Part shown: positions 11,605 to 24,413 of the stretch, piece by piece | Numbering within the stretch: the first letter of the stretch is position 1 | Layout of the letters: each line of letters opens with the position of its first letter | From: Pempheris klunzingeri | Lineage: Eukaryota; Chordata; Actinopteri; Acropomatiformes; Pempheridae | Length of the DNA stretch: 64,000 nucleotides | Direction of reading: 5' to 3' | Assembly (NCBI RefSeq): GCF_042242105.1 | Contig: NC_092032.1 | Location: forward strand, 12,015,915-12,079,914 | The notes under the pieces: generated by a model | Seen by the model: only the letters and a program-made list of their open reading frames with translations | The model's database searches: none | Told to the model about the DNA's origin: nothing | Program-made: the position numbers and the translations under genes

Positions 11605-13966
11605 CTTGTGTGTGTTCAGTAATGAATGGGGCACAAAGGCTACAAGCGATATTTCAGTGTTGACCTGTCGGTCGCTGCTCACGGTTGAGTTTGTGTATGT
11701 GTGTTGTTTGATCATATGTATGGTTTGCTGAGTGTGTGTGAGCATTATGTAGGCTCCTGAACCTCCTATAGAGGTTACACTTGTATCATCTAGTCCTCCC
11801 CCTCCACCTCGCTGTGCCCTGCTACTGAACAGGGGCACTTAACACCCGTGTGTATGTTTCTACCTACCTTTACTGTAGAAACAGATATCAGCTTTTTCTT
11901 ACTCTGACTCAAACTATTGGGCAGCTGCTAGCATTGTGGTTATTTCTGTCTTTGTAAGAATTAACTCCTGCTTATACTTGTATACTGTCGCTATTTGCCT
12001 CGGTAATTAGAATAGGCAGAATCAATATTTTATAGGTTACAACTGTATCAAAATGTGCACGTCAAGCTGCGATAATCTGTTTTAATGCTTATTTAATTTC
12101 TGAAAGTAACCATGCTTCACATGCCCATGGATGCAGCATGTTTTGCAGAGCATGAAACTGCCTGAGATTAATGTAAGACTACATGAGTCTACAGCACTCA
12201 TTCTAGACCTGCATCTGTATAAAAGGCTGACCAGTGAGATAGAGGAGTGCGTGGCATTCTGCTCTATCTCTACCGCTCCATTCCACTCATCTGTCCCCAG
12301 GGCCAGAGTCAGAGCAGCGGGATCAAAAGTAAAATCAGAGCGGAGAGCTGTATCCAATCGTGTCAGTCGAAGAGGTCTCTCCCTCTACTGTAGTCTGGCA
12401 ACGTCCAGGGCTGAGGGCACTGATCTCTATCAACGAGGATAAATTCAGTCAAGCCTCTAAAATGTGTGGCGGTGGACCTCAAGTGATTTAAATCATTAAA
12501 ATGAGGCCAGCTGCATCGTGCAGTCAGAGCACGCGGTGGGGGCATCCAGCAGCCTGGTACAGAGAGAAGAGTGCCATCATCTGGCCCCTGCTGATACATC
12601 CATCCCACTGCAGAGCGCCTGTGTGTGCAGAGATGCAACAGCAGATCTGCGTAGGCTTTAGTGTAGGTATTTGTATGTGCATTGGCCTAAAATAACAAGT
12701 GTTTGGTCCGGTGAGACATTGTCAGCAACTCCTGAGATATATAGACCCATCATAAAGGTACAATCCATACCTTTAAGTAGAAGTACTTGCTGGTCTGCAT
12801 GTGTAATGATTGTGTACAGTGCCGCACAGCCAGGAACATACCACTGTGGACAATGTATTTGCTTTTTCGCGTGAGGCCCATTCTCAGTAATCTGTGTAAG
12901 AACGCGATTATCAGCATAGATTGAGTGTGGAACTTGTGTGTGCAGGAGAAAACACATACTAGCCTGGCAGCATCTTAAGAAGGAACCAACAGCTTTTACC
13001 AGAGACAGACAACAATCACACATCAACCGTTCCATTTTCGCAAATAATAGAGCAGCGCCTCCTGCAATCATTATGTGGGCCTGGGAGAAGGAGTATGTGT
13101 GCCTTGTATAATTGCAGGGTTATAGGCATATGTTTGTATTCATTCCTTTCGTTGTAAAAAGGTTGTGAGGTGTTGATTTACCTTTCAGCATGTAATTGAA
13201 AAAGAAAATCGGTACAAGTCACTCGCGCTTGCAGCCTCCAAGAAAAAAGGGTTTTCGTGGAGTGAAACAAACCGACTTGCATTAGTGCTCGACTCAGCTT
13301 TCTCTGGCTTTTGTGCTGGCAGTCGTCAAATGTCCACATCATACAGCTCACAGATTCAAACTTCAACAGTTTTATGCTATGTGAAATGATTTTAGCACTC
13401 TCTTTTCTTTGTGTCACTCACGTGCATATTTTAAAGTATAAACATCAGCGAAGCACAGGGTGTTCCAATGCAGAGAGCACTTCAAAGAACTCTTTTGGCT
13501 TCATGAAAATCTCTGCTAAACTTGATTGCCCCGCTAACGACAAGAGCAAAACAAACAGGTGGGATTATCTGTGACACATACCAGACAGCAAAAACACACA
13601 TGAGCATCTCAGTCAATCAGCAATCACGGCTGTCCCGAGCATAAACACACCTATTACACACGCCAAGCGGTGTCAGTGTAAACAATGCAGAACAATACAC
13701 TCTGCATTTCTAGCTGCAGCAGCTCCTCTGATTGGCTGGATCGATCGTCGGAGGCATTTGATGTTATAGGAGGAGAGGCGAGGCATATTGATTGGAGGAT
13801 AATCAGAGTCAAGCTGGCTTGGTCCTCTTCAATAATTCAAAGGAAGGATTTGGGGTGAGATTCCCTCAGATCGGAGGTGTGATGTACATTTCATAGCCTG
13901 AGAGTTGAGGAGCTGCGCAGCAATGGGGAGGGTGTGTGTGCATGTTTGTTGATGTGTGTGTGCGTT

Positions 13967-13978
13967 GGGGGGGGGGGG
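13967..13978. repeat. G12 homopolymer
   Basis: Twelve consecutive G next to a GT-rich stretch at 13,932-13,965. Confidence 0.9.
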
Positions 13979-16068
13979 CTGGTCACATGGGCTCAAACAT
14001 GAGACATCTTTTAAACCAATCGCACCATACACAACAGTAAACTTATGCTGTTCTCTATCTTCTACAACTATGGAAACTGCAGTGGAAATAATACTATTAA
14101 TAATTTGTATGTTATGTACATGCATGCACCTGTGCTTGTGTTCATGTACTTAATGCACACATCTCCCTCTTTGGAGGCTTTTTGCACCATTCCTAAGGCA
14201 CAATGTATAGCAAACTGTGTTTACTTCACCCAGAGGACCTTACACTGCAATCCAACCATTGATTTTCCTTGACACCTTCAGCTCTATGTGTGACTAAGCC
14301 AGTTTTACCGGCCGTGTCCAAGCTGTGAAAAACAGAACAAGCATAAACATTTTACGTTCCTTCTTTGTCCTCACTGTAAGCATTAAAATCAGTATCAACA
14401 TACTGCCTTTTGAACCTTAATTAGATTATTCTTGAACTTGTTGTAACATCACTTCACATCACATTAGAGAGCAAGTGGAGTCAGATGAACTTTGTCTGAT
14501 TTCTTGGATTTGGGATTTGATGGTTCGGTTATTATTCAGCTTTGATCATATCACAACTCCGGCCTGTCTACTCGTGCATTTTTTTTGTTGATGTGTTAGA
14601 ACTCATTTTTCTTGGCTCGAAGTGTCTGTCAGACATGCAAGTCCACTTTCTAAACAAGTAGTTTGAGTGTATTCTCATGTGCATTGCAATGTATAAAACA
14701 CTTACCACCTGGCTGCTTGCTGGACAAAAACACACAGTGAACATAGACTACCTTACATCAGCACAGTGCAGTTGAATTATTGTAGTAGTATTATATTAGT
14801 TTTTTATTATTTTGTCATGCATACAACTATGCCCAGCCCAAATCTTGCAAGACACCATAAATAAAAGCCAAATCCAGAAAACCAATTTAAATATATCAAA
14901 GTCAGAATTTCAGAGCATTATTGTTTAGTGCAAAATTCATAACAAACAAAACTTGCATTGTATATTCATAATAATGGAGAAATTACAATTAATGTCAATT
15001 AAATTGTCCATCTTGCATTATTTCTAGCCTTCTCAGACAACGTTAGCAATCCTAAATAAATAAGAATTAAACATTCATAACAATTCTTCATTATTTTTAT
15101 AGAGTTGACTCTAATTAGTGGATGTGAGCTCAGTTTTTTGCTGAAATGCCCAGATAATTAGCTGTCTTAATTTCCTCTTATACAAATACTGCAGGCTACT
15201 GTAGTTGTTTATCTTATTTAGTTAATTAAGCAATACCTGATAGTTCATAGCTTCTAACTAACAATTTATAATTTAGTACATTATAAGCAAGGTAAATGGC
15301 AAATACAACGATGTGAGCCATTCTAATGCTATGCAAATTGTATCACACAATCAGAAAGGGGTGATACATGCTGAGCATGTTGCATGTTGTTGCACATGAT
15401 TAGAGAAATCAGTGTAAAGTAATGACAACACAACATTAAATGCAAGAAGTATATTTCCGTACCAGACTTTGTGTGAATTAATTTGTATACCAGGAGAGCA
15501 TTGTGGGAGTTGTGTGAAAAACCCCAGCCAAGAGTCTGTGTAAAGAACAGACATGATTTATGGAAAATTATTTTTGGGGAGGTTTATAGCACCAATGTAT
15601 AAAGTTGTGAACCACCCTCTGCTGAGATTCTTGAAAATATTTGGCCGGCAACTATTATTATGGTGAAAATATCACAGTCTCAGTCTGCTGCTTGGAAATA
15701 ACTTTTGAAAGCCAAGCTCAAGGTGCTTTTTGTGACCTGCAGAGGCTTTAGTGTCTTCATATTTATGACCTGTGCTGTGGATCTATGTGGCGCTAGTCAT
15801 ACGTGTCTGGAATGAGGCTGCAGCGTGGATGCAGCCAAGCAAAAGGTCACACAGGGGGCTTCTTCAATAACACGTGGTTTTCTCCCAGCGCTTGTCTCCT
15901 AATCACTGCAATTACTCCGGCAACACTTGTTTGTTTGTTTGCTGGAATGGTGCATTAGTGTGTTTGTATCCCGCTGACCGGTGCAGACGTGTCAGGCGGG
16001 CGTCTGGGGAGGGACACTGCGGTTAGAGGCTATGCTGACTGCAGATGTGGGATTTAGATAAAGGGGCC

Positions 16069-16107
16069 GCCACCATCATCATCTTAAACATCATCATCAT
16101 CATCTTG

Positions 16108-16158
<51 letters not shown>

Positions 16159-16159
16159 T
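16069..16159. repeat. (CAT)n then (CT)n compound microsatellite
   Basis: CATCAT units from about 16,069 to 16,104 are followed by CT dinucleotides from 16,112 to 16,159, with two T-rich interruptions near 16,142 and 16,158. Confidence 0.9.
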
Positions 16160-17609
16160 TCTGTGTTTCTCTGCCTGCCGCTCTCTCAATGTGAAGCACA
16201 TAGCACTGGGGAATTACTGCATCAGGTCATCTGTCAGTCTCCACACTGCACCACACCCTATACGCTAAAGAAGCTGCCTTGAGTGTATTGAGCTGTTGAG
16301 GTTATGCCCTTATATGTTTACTTGATATTATTGTACAGTCTTATTTGTTACTGTAATGCTAGCAGCTAGCACCCTGCCTTAAAATATTGCCACTAAATTA
16401 TTCTTACCTCTGAAAAACACTAACTGCGATTTTTTTTTCTCCTCATGTCTATTTTTTGATCTATACTGGAGTTGTGATATCTTGTTCTTCTGCCGCCGCC
16501 CTTGTCTTGCTCAGCCTTCGACACCAGCCCCAGTCCACTCTGTATTTGAGAAGAGGAGGTGAGCGTGTAGACAAATGTCCTCTCCCATGCTCCTTGTCAC
16601 CTCTTACCTGGAATCACGTCGCCATACACACTCTAATTATCCCATTTGATGAGAAACTGAGCTCCTCCGCTGCTGCTGCTCAGCCCAGCGTCTCCATCCC
16701 TAGCAGGTAGATGCAGGACGTCTCTCCCACTCATCATTACTGCAGGAGATACCTGGCTAATTATAGCCCCTTGCTGCTATAATAGAGACAGACCTGGATA
16801 CCAGGGTGACTGGGAGGAGCAGACATTGCTGGAAAAGATGGATATGGAAGAAAGAGGATTAACAAAGGCATCCGACTGCTTATCAGACTGTGGAAGACAT
16901 CAAATATACTCCAGAATACAATCTGGTGAAGAAAATGTTCTTTTTATTATCTTTTGTAATGTATACACATCTCATTTTTAGTGTATGTTTTATCAATTCT
17001 TGAAATTTTGTATGCAGCATTTTTCACTTGAATATTTCATTTTTTAAAATATTTTAAAGTTTATTTCTAATTAATATAAAAATATGCTCAGTCCCTGAAT
17101 TGTCATAACACTATGCGAGAGACATGTGTGAAGTAAAATGTCTAAAATAACACCCAGAACTCGTTATTTTTTTGGCTAGAAGAGGTGGTGCCAATATTAG
17201 CTTTAGAATTTTTCTATTCCAACCTACACAGTGCAAAGCTTCTCTGTGAAATGCCGCTTGACCTTGATCGGTAAACTGTAGGTGAGCTGCATGGCAGGTT
17301 CAACACTGTGTGTGCGCGTGTGCACATCCTCTCTGACCCAGCATGTCCTCTCTCCATCATCTCCAGTTTTTCCCTCCTGTCACAGTGATGGTTCTCTGTG
17401 CTTCCTCTCTGGGTTTCGGCAGCATCATTCACAAACATCACTCGGGTCTTGTCCTTCCCCTCACTCACTCTCCTGTCCTCTCCAGTCCTTGCTTCACATA
17501 TATTCTCCTGAAGAGCTCCTATATGTCAGCCGACCAGCCAAAGAGACAAAGGCAGGCCTGAGTTAATTACCTATCATTTAGAGCAGATGGCTACAGATGA
17601 TATGTAAAT

Positions 17610-17611
<2 letters not shown>

Positions 17612-17649
<38 letters not shown>
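17612..17649. repeat. (GT)n microsatellite
   Basis: About 19 uninterrupted GT units in the desert. A further imperfect TGTG stretch continues to about 17,690. Confidence 0.95.
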
Positions 17650-17651
<2 letters not shown>

Positions 17652-20600
17652 CTGTGTGTGTTGCCTGTATATGTGTGTTTATGTGATTGTGAATATGGCT
17701 AAATGTGTGTTTGCATATTTACAATATCCCTCTATCTTTTCTATGTCTATTCTATTTCCACACACACAGACAGGGAGGTATGACGATGGTTTTATTTCTC
17801 CAAAGGGGATTGCAATTTATATTGTGATATGCATTGTTTTATTCCACCCAGATAAAGTGTTAATGACTGAGACCATAATTATGGCTTGCAATTTTTCTGC
17901 AATTACTCGCAGCCTCCTTTAGGCTGCCTGCATATTCATTCAAATGTATGTTTAACAATCTGTTTCTTTATTAAAAATACAGATGTACATTTGCTTTTAA
18001 TTATTTTAGGTCTATATTTTGTACACTTGTTATTTTACACATAATGGATAAAAGATGATCCACATGATGTATTTCTTCCTTTTTTTTTTTTCAATATTCA
18101 TTCCACTAATTCTTTCGCTCTGAGGCTGCAGAGCATCAAGTTGAATCTAGGCCATACTAAGTCAATTGAGACATTTGTTTTTTTTAGTCTGCTTTGTTTG
18201 ACTGGTTCTCAAGAGCATTTTCGCAGTCTAAAGAGGTTTTTTTTATGCTTTTTTGAGAAGCAAGCACACTTGACACCAAACATAAGCTGATGTGTTCTGT
18301 TTCTTAGCATGAAGCTAGAGGCATGGTAAATCAATGATGAATGTGCAGTGAATCAGAGATATATGTTACAGTGCACTCCATGACACAGGAAGAAATGCAA
18401 CCACAGAGGGAGGGCAGGAGGGTGGGGGTGGTGGGGGTTAGCAGTCCGATCAATAGTACTGTTAGAAAGACCTGTCTGTTTTTGACTTCGTGCTGTAAAT
18501 TAAGCCTTCTCTTTGCCAACATTTTCTCAGCAGCGAGTGTGTGAATTATAGTGTATATGCAAGATATAATGCACCCTTTTGTGCATTGTACTGTAGCTGC
18601 AGTAGCGCGTGTGAAATAATCTGTGTATGTTTATTCTCCACCAACACGCCCAGCAGGAGTCTGTGAATGTAGTCAGCATGTGTGACTGTAAGTTAGCAAT
18701 GCCACAGATGGAGACCCACTAATTTACTCATTATGGAGATTTAATATGAGAGAATGCTGCTACAGATCGGATGTAACTAATACACACTATCGTCATTCAG
18801 TGTATTTCAGTGTGCCATTCAATTTGAGCTTGATTCATATTCAGATCCATCCGCTCTCCGCTACATTTCACTTATTTTATCTACTCCTAGATGCAAAAAA
18901 AATTGAATGTTTTTTTTATTTGCACCGATTGGGATTTTTTTATGTACAGACATGACACAATCAGTGCAGCAGCAGCGGCAAATGGAGTCAATACACATGA
19001 TGGTTAGTCTCCCATTGGCTCCCTGGTGAGCAAAGCTCTTTCACAGCTCTGAGAAGTTAACGCTGCTTCAGGCCTTTTATGGTATGATGGCAAATAGAGC
19101 AGCTTGACTTCATACATGTACAGAGTCATTTATTAATTCAGCTAGCCTTAAGTCGTAAGCTATTCCACCATGTTAAATCAAATTATATTTCAAAATAAGA
19201 CTTGGCAAAAGAGGAATTAGAAATTGTGCAAATCTGACTAATATCACCAGAATAAAACGAGTTCTTACAACGATTTGTTTGTATTGCAGGAATTATCATG
19301 TAATATGCTGTTATATATGATTTTGACAGTCAAACAGACTTATTAGATAAATCTGCACAACGTGACTATTCTGTATCACTTTAATTTAAACAAATTCAGA
19401 GGCATTGAATCAGCATTGTCTCTGCTCAGGAATTAAATCAGTGTGTGGCTGCTAGAAAATGGAACCCGACCATTGCTGAGCTTTCTGTAATAACAACGAG
19501 GCCCTCTACTGGAAACTGTAGTCCCTGCACCAGCACCATGTTACAATGTGACATGATGGAAAACACAACCAGGGTCTCCTCTTTAATTCTTTTCAGTGCT
19601 GGTCCTGAGGGATTTATTTTACTTAGGGTTCTGTATTTATCCCTGTTTTTAGTCTCCAACATGGTAACAGTGCTGACGGTAGGTTGAGGAAAACACTGCT
19701 GTTTTAATTTTACATTTTGGAGGCATTCAGACTGTGACTGTCGGCCCACCACTGCTGAATGAATGCAAAGGAAACACTGGGATACACCCAGGGCCCTCCT
19801 GCAATTAGCAACATCATGTGTCTTTCACTTTAAATATATCTGCTCCAAAATACAATGTCCTATTGTGTTAAAATTACAGTGACCTCATTAGGACAATATT
19901 AGCAGTACAAAATGAGACAAAAGAGGATTCTGATTAACCTTTGCCTCCAACTTTGCGTGTTAACCACCAGCTATTAGTTACATGGTTCTATATCGTAGTC
20001 TGATCCATTTGGGACTGACTGTCGGCACACACTAACGCATTTTCACACACGTTCTCTCTTTCTCCTTCGCAAACACACAGTATCCCTCTCATCCCCCTGC
20101 AGAGGAAAGTGTGAGCACCTTTGATCTGGTCTTGCTCGTGGTCTGTATCTCTCCTGAAGCAGAAAACCATTACATACACTTTGTGTCCAGATACACTTGT
20201 CATGCAATGGCACGCTCAGATCCCAGGGAATCAAAGGTGTGGGTGATGCCTCCAGAACCTGCATTAATATGCATGAGAGCAGGAGCTGCCCTATGATGTA
20301 ATTGCGGTAGCGGCGAAGGTCAGTGCCTTTGCCCAGTCTGTGCACGATATCAAAGCCCAGATATACACACACCACTTAGGTTTCTTTATGGTAATCTCCA
20401 TGCGTTTTAAAGATGGAGGATGACTCTGCTGATAGCGGTGTGTAAATAGATGAAAATCTGCTTTTAATTGTGTTATCGCCCAACTTTTTATGCTCTCGGG
20501 GGTCTGACTCTCACATTATAATGTTGCGCTCTCATGTCCTTTCCTTGGACACACATCACAGTGAGCCTTTCATCCAGGGAGTAAAGCTGTTTACAAGCCT

Positions 20601-21284
20601 CCCACCCATGTGGTCCTATTCTCAAGGCTCTGCTGGTTCTGAATATAATGGACTTCCTTTTTATTCATGTTCCAGCTCTGGCCCTGATCTGGCCCCAAGG
20701 ATTCTACTGTATATCAAAGCAATGCATCCAAATATTTAATGAAAATCTGTTACTTGAATATAGATTCCTTGCTACATTATGAAATATATAATAGGCCATA
20801 GCAAAATCCAGCATGTCTGGCTTTGTAGTGAGTGAATCATCTTGTGTTTACTTGATGTACTTTCAGTTATTCTCTGTATTGTTTCCTGGTTGTTTTGGGT
20901 CCTGTGAATCCCTCACTGATGCAGTTGATTGATAGAACCAGGACAGAGAACATCACACATACGACTGATATCAGACCCAGTTCTGTCACCACATATGACT
21001 TTACTTTAAAAAATAACTATATGTATTACAGTATTTAACATTAAATCAAACCTGTCCTCGCGGTATTCAGAGAGTTTTCAGTCAGTCTTAGTCAAACATG
21101 ACATTGAAATGTCAGTCAGTCAAATAATCCTCAACAGGCCAAGTTTTAACTTGATGACCAACATGTGAAACAATTCATGACACTCAAACTACTGCAGCTC
21201 TGGACTCAAAGTATGTTTAGTGTAAACTTTTTACAGCATCTCCTGGCATATAACAAGTGTGTAGTAACAGGACTTAAGAGTCTA

Positions 21285-21790
21285 CAATACATGCTAACAT
21301 GCTCACAGTGATAACGTTTGCATGCTGATGTTCAGCATGTAAAGTTTGCCAGATTCAGTATTTTATTTTAGCATGCTAACATTGGCTAATTAGCAGCAAA
21401 GGCCCAGCACAGCTCAGCCTAATGGGGATGCCATTTGTTTAGCCGCAATTAAAGTTTAGTCACAAACTGAAGTATTGAGCACATTTTGGCCTGATAATGG
21501 CACTAGATGAAAAGTTAAGTCATCTTGTGGGCAATGTGACTGACTGGACCAGATTTCAGAGCAATCCATTCAAGGGTTTGTTTGTTTTTTAAATTACATT
21601 TTTGCATTGCACCAAAAATGTCAACCTGCTGGTGACACTACAAAGTCAGAGGATCAACAAAATATTTAGGATTCATCCTCAGGGAACCATGAATGTCCAT
21701 TTAGAATCTCATGGCAATCCACCAAATAGTTGTTGAGATATTTTCTGGACTTTGGCATCCATAGAGCCACATTGCTAGTGTGCATAATAA
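21285..21790 (+). mobile_element. Teleost CATGCTAACAT-type interspersed repeat
   Basis: Starts with CATGCTAACATGCTCACAGT and carries TTAGCATGCTAACATTGGCT, then ATGAAAAGTTAAGTCATC, then GGAACCATGAATGTCCATTT, CATGGCAATCCACCAAATAG, TTGTTGAGATATTTTCTGG and finally CATCCATAGAGCCAC. This ordered set of boxes matches a very abundant teleost repeat that I recognise. It has no coding capacity. The boxes GAAAAGTTAAGTCATCTTG and GACACTACAAAGTCAGAGGA reflect the internal partial duplication typical of the family. It belongs to the euteleost lineage, so it supports the organism call. Confidence 0.75.
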
Positions 21791-22358
21791 AACTACCTGA
21801 ACATGCACTCTTGGGGTGCCAGACTTTAAGATGAGTTCTGCAGATTGAATGAGTTGCCAGTTATGTGGGAATCCCCCTGAATTAGCAGCATGATGAGACA
21901 CTTCCTGTACAGTAGGAACTAAGGAGATTTCCATGAGCCTCTGTCAATGCTAATAACCACAGTGGACTCGCAGAGAGCTCCCCCAGGGCTGTTTGACCAT
22001 GCAGGCAATGGGAGGCTTGATATTCGGGAAGGCGGGGGTCGGGTGGGTTTGAGTTGATGCCTCTAAGACTGTCTCAACTCATTTAGCTCTTCGGGGCACA
22101 GTCGATCCATCTCTCTCGTGTAGAAACAAGGTTCATCACAACCCTGCTGTGCTCGGAGATGACTGGAGATGGTGAGAGCACAGAAGCGAAGAATGGGTAA
22201 GATGCGTGAGCGGACAGCGAGGCCAAAAGACAAAAATACAGACAGACACGCAAGCAGATATTCAGAGGCTTGCCTAGGGGGGCTCAGGGCCTTTTGGGCA
22301 TGCCCCAGTGCTGACATCAGCAGAGGCAGAGCAACCCCCACAGAGCACTGTAAACCAC

Positions 22359-22436
22359 GAAGGGTGGGCGAGAGGAAGAAGAGAAGGGAGGGGCAAGGAG
22401 GAAGGAAGATGGAGGGGGAGGGGATAAGGATGGGGG
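22359..22436. repeat. Polypurine tract
   Basis: About 75 bases of almost only G and A on the plus strand (AGAGGAAGAAGAGAAGGGAG and similar). Its complement gives misleading proline/serine-rich open frames. Confidence 0.85.
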
Positions 22437-22631
22437 TACAACACTTGTAATCGGATCATTGGCTACAGTGTGTTGAGTCGATGTGATCAATAGAAACTGC
22501 ACATGCAGCAGAGAGCCTTTAATGGCCCTTAATCTCCATCAGGCCTGAACAGGAGGGTGGAGGAGGAAGTCACAGGAGCAAAGGCAGCTTGCATCATATT
22601 ACACACTCAACCTGTACTCACACAATGCCAG

Positions 22632-22654
22632 ACACACACACACACACACACACA
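22632..22654. repeat. (CA)n microsatellite
   Basis: About eleven CA units. Confidence 0.95.
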
Positions 22655-23144
22655 TACGCATGCATACAGCTGAGCATAGAGTCCCAACCGGTGACTCCCA
22701 GGACTCCAGGCCTCAGCAGCCAGCATGTCATATTTCATTCCTCTGCACCTTTTCGTTTCATTTCAAATGCATTACATTTCAGACCTTTCCATTCTGCTCT
22801 ACCCCCTGCCATGCAAAACCTTGGTTTGAAAACACCGCCCCAGCACAGGACATATTCCAACCTTTGAATTCAATAAACTGCCCGGCCACAGCTAGTGTGT
22901 CTCCGCTCATCATCTCCGCAGCACAAGAGAGGTTGCAGCCCAGTTATGAACTGAAAATGTGATACAAAAGCTCTGGTTGCAGTGGTTTCTGTTATTCCTT
23001 CAGTTCTTCTATTTCACTCATCTGCTCCATAGATTAAAGATTCATATTTATGAGGCCCTGTGCTAGCTATAGCCAAGTGTCTTATAAGGGCAAGGCACTA
23101 TAATAAACATACAGATAGAAATTAGTGAATAAAAACCCCAGCAG

Positions 23145-23174
23145 CAGGGAGATTGAGTCCTCTCAATCGCCCTG
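23145..23174. other. Short hairpin, 13-bp stem
   Basis: CAGGGAGATTGAG (23,145-23,157), loop TCCT, then CTCAATCGCCCTG (23,162-23,174). The arms pair over 13 positions with a single mismatch. The structure does not extend beyond this, so it is too short for a microRNA precursor. Confidence 0.7.
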
Positions 23175-24399
23175 CACTTCACTCTAGTGTTCTTTCTTTT
23201 ACTCACTCTTTCTTTCTGCACTTTTTTCCTCCATACTTCACTCCCCACTAAATTATAGGACACCATGAAGTATCCATAGACTGTTGTTTCTTATGTTTAC
23301 AATTTATAGCTCTAAAGAGCAGCAGTCTGGTACACAAACACTCCTCTGTATGCTGACACCTATTCACAACCCTACTTATATTAGTGACACACAGGAAACA
23401 TATTTTTCTTACTCAAGGAATTGCATCAACATTGTGGCATTTATTTGATAGGTGCTTCTTGTTGCCAGGAGAAATTTAAACAGATTAATAACCCTGGACC
23501 TTGACTTATTTCCTGTTGCTTTGAACACTGCCTATATGCATTACTTAAATATTTAGTTAGGCCAACAAACACAGACTGTTGACTAGCACATGGCATTAGT
23601 TATTCCTCCTGTTGGATCAGAAAAGCTTCATAAAAAATAAATAAATCAACAAAATATGAAGACATTTGTAAGTGTGTTTACAGTATTTACAGTATCAGTT
23701 AAAATTATAATAATTGTTGTTCTTAACCACATTCATAAGCTATGTCAAACAGTGTTATCCCAGCTTGCTATTGACTAATTCAAATAGTAGTCACTCAAGA
23801 GTAAGGGTAAGAGTTTTGATCATTCTTTGTTTTATGTACCTTTCAGGTTTCAGGTTCCTTATTACTCATGACCCTTGTAGTTGAACGCCAGTGACCAAAT
23901 GGTGCTACAAAGTCCAGGTTCTCTTAAAGTTTTTAGAGAATAAGCAGTAAATATATTTGACAATATCAAAATGTGAAGCGATACACAAACATAGTAACAA
24001 CATAAAAATGTTAACATTTGGACTTTAATGGCTTTTAAGTATGTTCAAGTCTATTTAGGTTTTTTATGAACGGCGCCTCACTGTGGACATCAACTCCAGC
24101 ATCAAAATGTGCTGCAGAAGTGTTCTTTGAACCTTTGTTCTTTGCTGATACTATATAAACACAACTATCAAATGAATATATGAAAAGTGACATTAAATAA
24201 AACGACACTGATCTGTAATTTATCTGATAATTATGTTTCCTGTTCAACTTTACTTTGGCCTGTCCTGGCTTTGACAGGATTACAAAAATATTGACTTTCA
24301 CTGTATACAGAACAATCGAGTCTTTCCAGCTTAGAGATACATCATATCGTTGTGTTTGGCAAAATAGTCAGCCCCCTCTTTCAGTTCACAGATAATGAT

Positions 24400-24413
24400 A
24401 TAACCATGGCAAC
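24400..24413. promoter_or_regulatory. X-box-like (RFX) site
   Basis: ATAACCATGGCAAC fits the RFX X-box pattern GTNRCC-N0-3-RGYAAC with one mismatch in the first half-site and a perfect second half-site. It is a motif match only, and it sits far from any gene start. Confidence 0.35.

Larger units (their letters stand above)
10761..21284. other. Gene desert, central part
   Basis: About 10.5 kb without a supported exon. The open frames here, for example near 10,946-11,425 and 12,131-12,442, have no family resemblance and no splice context. The stretch includes several microsatellites. Complex non-repetitive blocks at about 13,590-13,830 and 17,860-18,240 are candidate regulatory elements. Confidence 0.5.

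Noticed and set aside
14189-14201. CTAAGGCACAATG, checked as a possible miR-124 gene because MIR124-2 lies beyond YTHDF3 in human
   Set aside because: Only the first bases match the mature sequence and no partner arm exists. miR-124 is not in this window.
22169-22502. Overlapping open frames on both strands
   Set aside because: They arise from the polypurine tract, which lacks stop codons in most frames.
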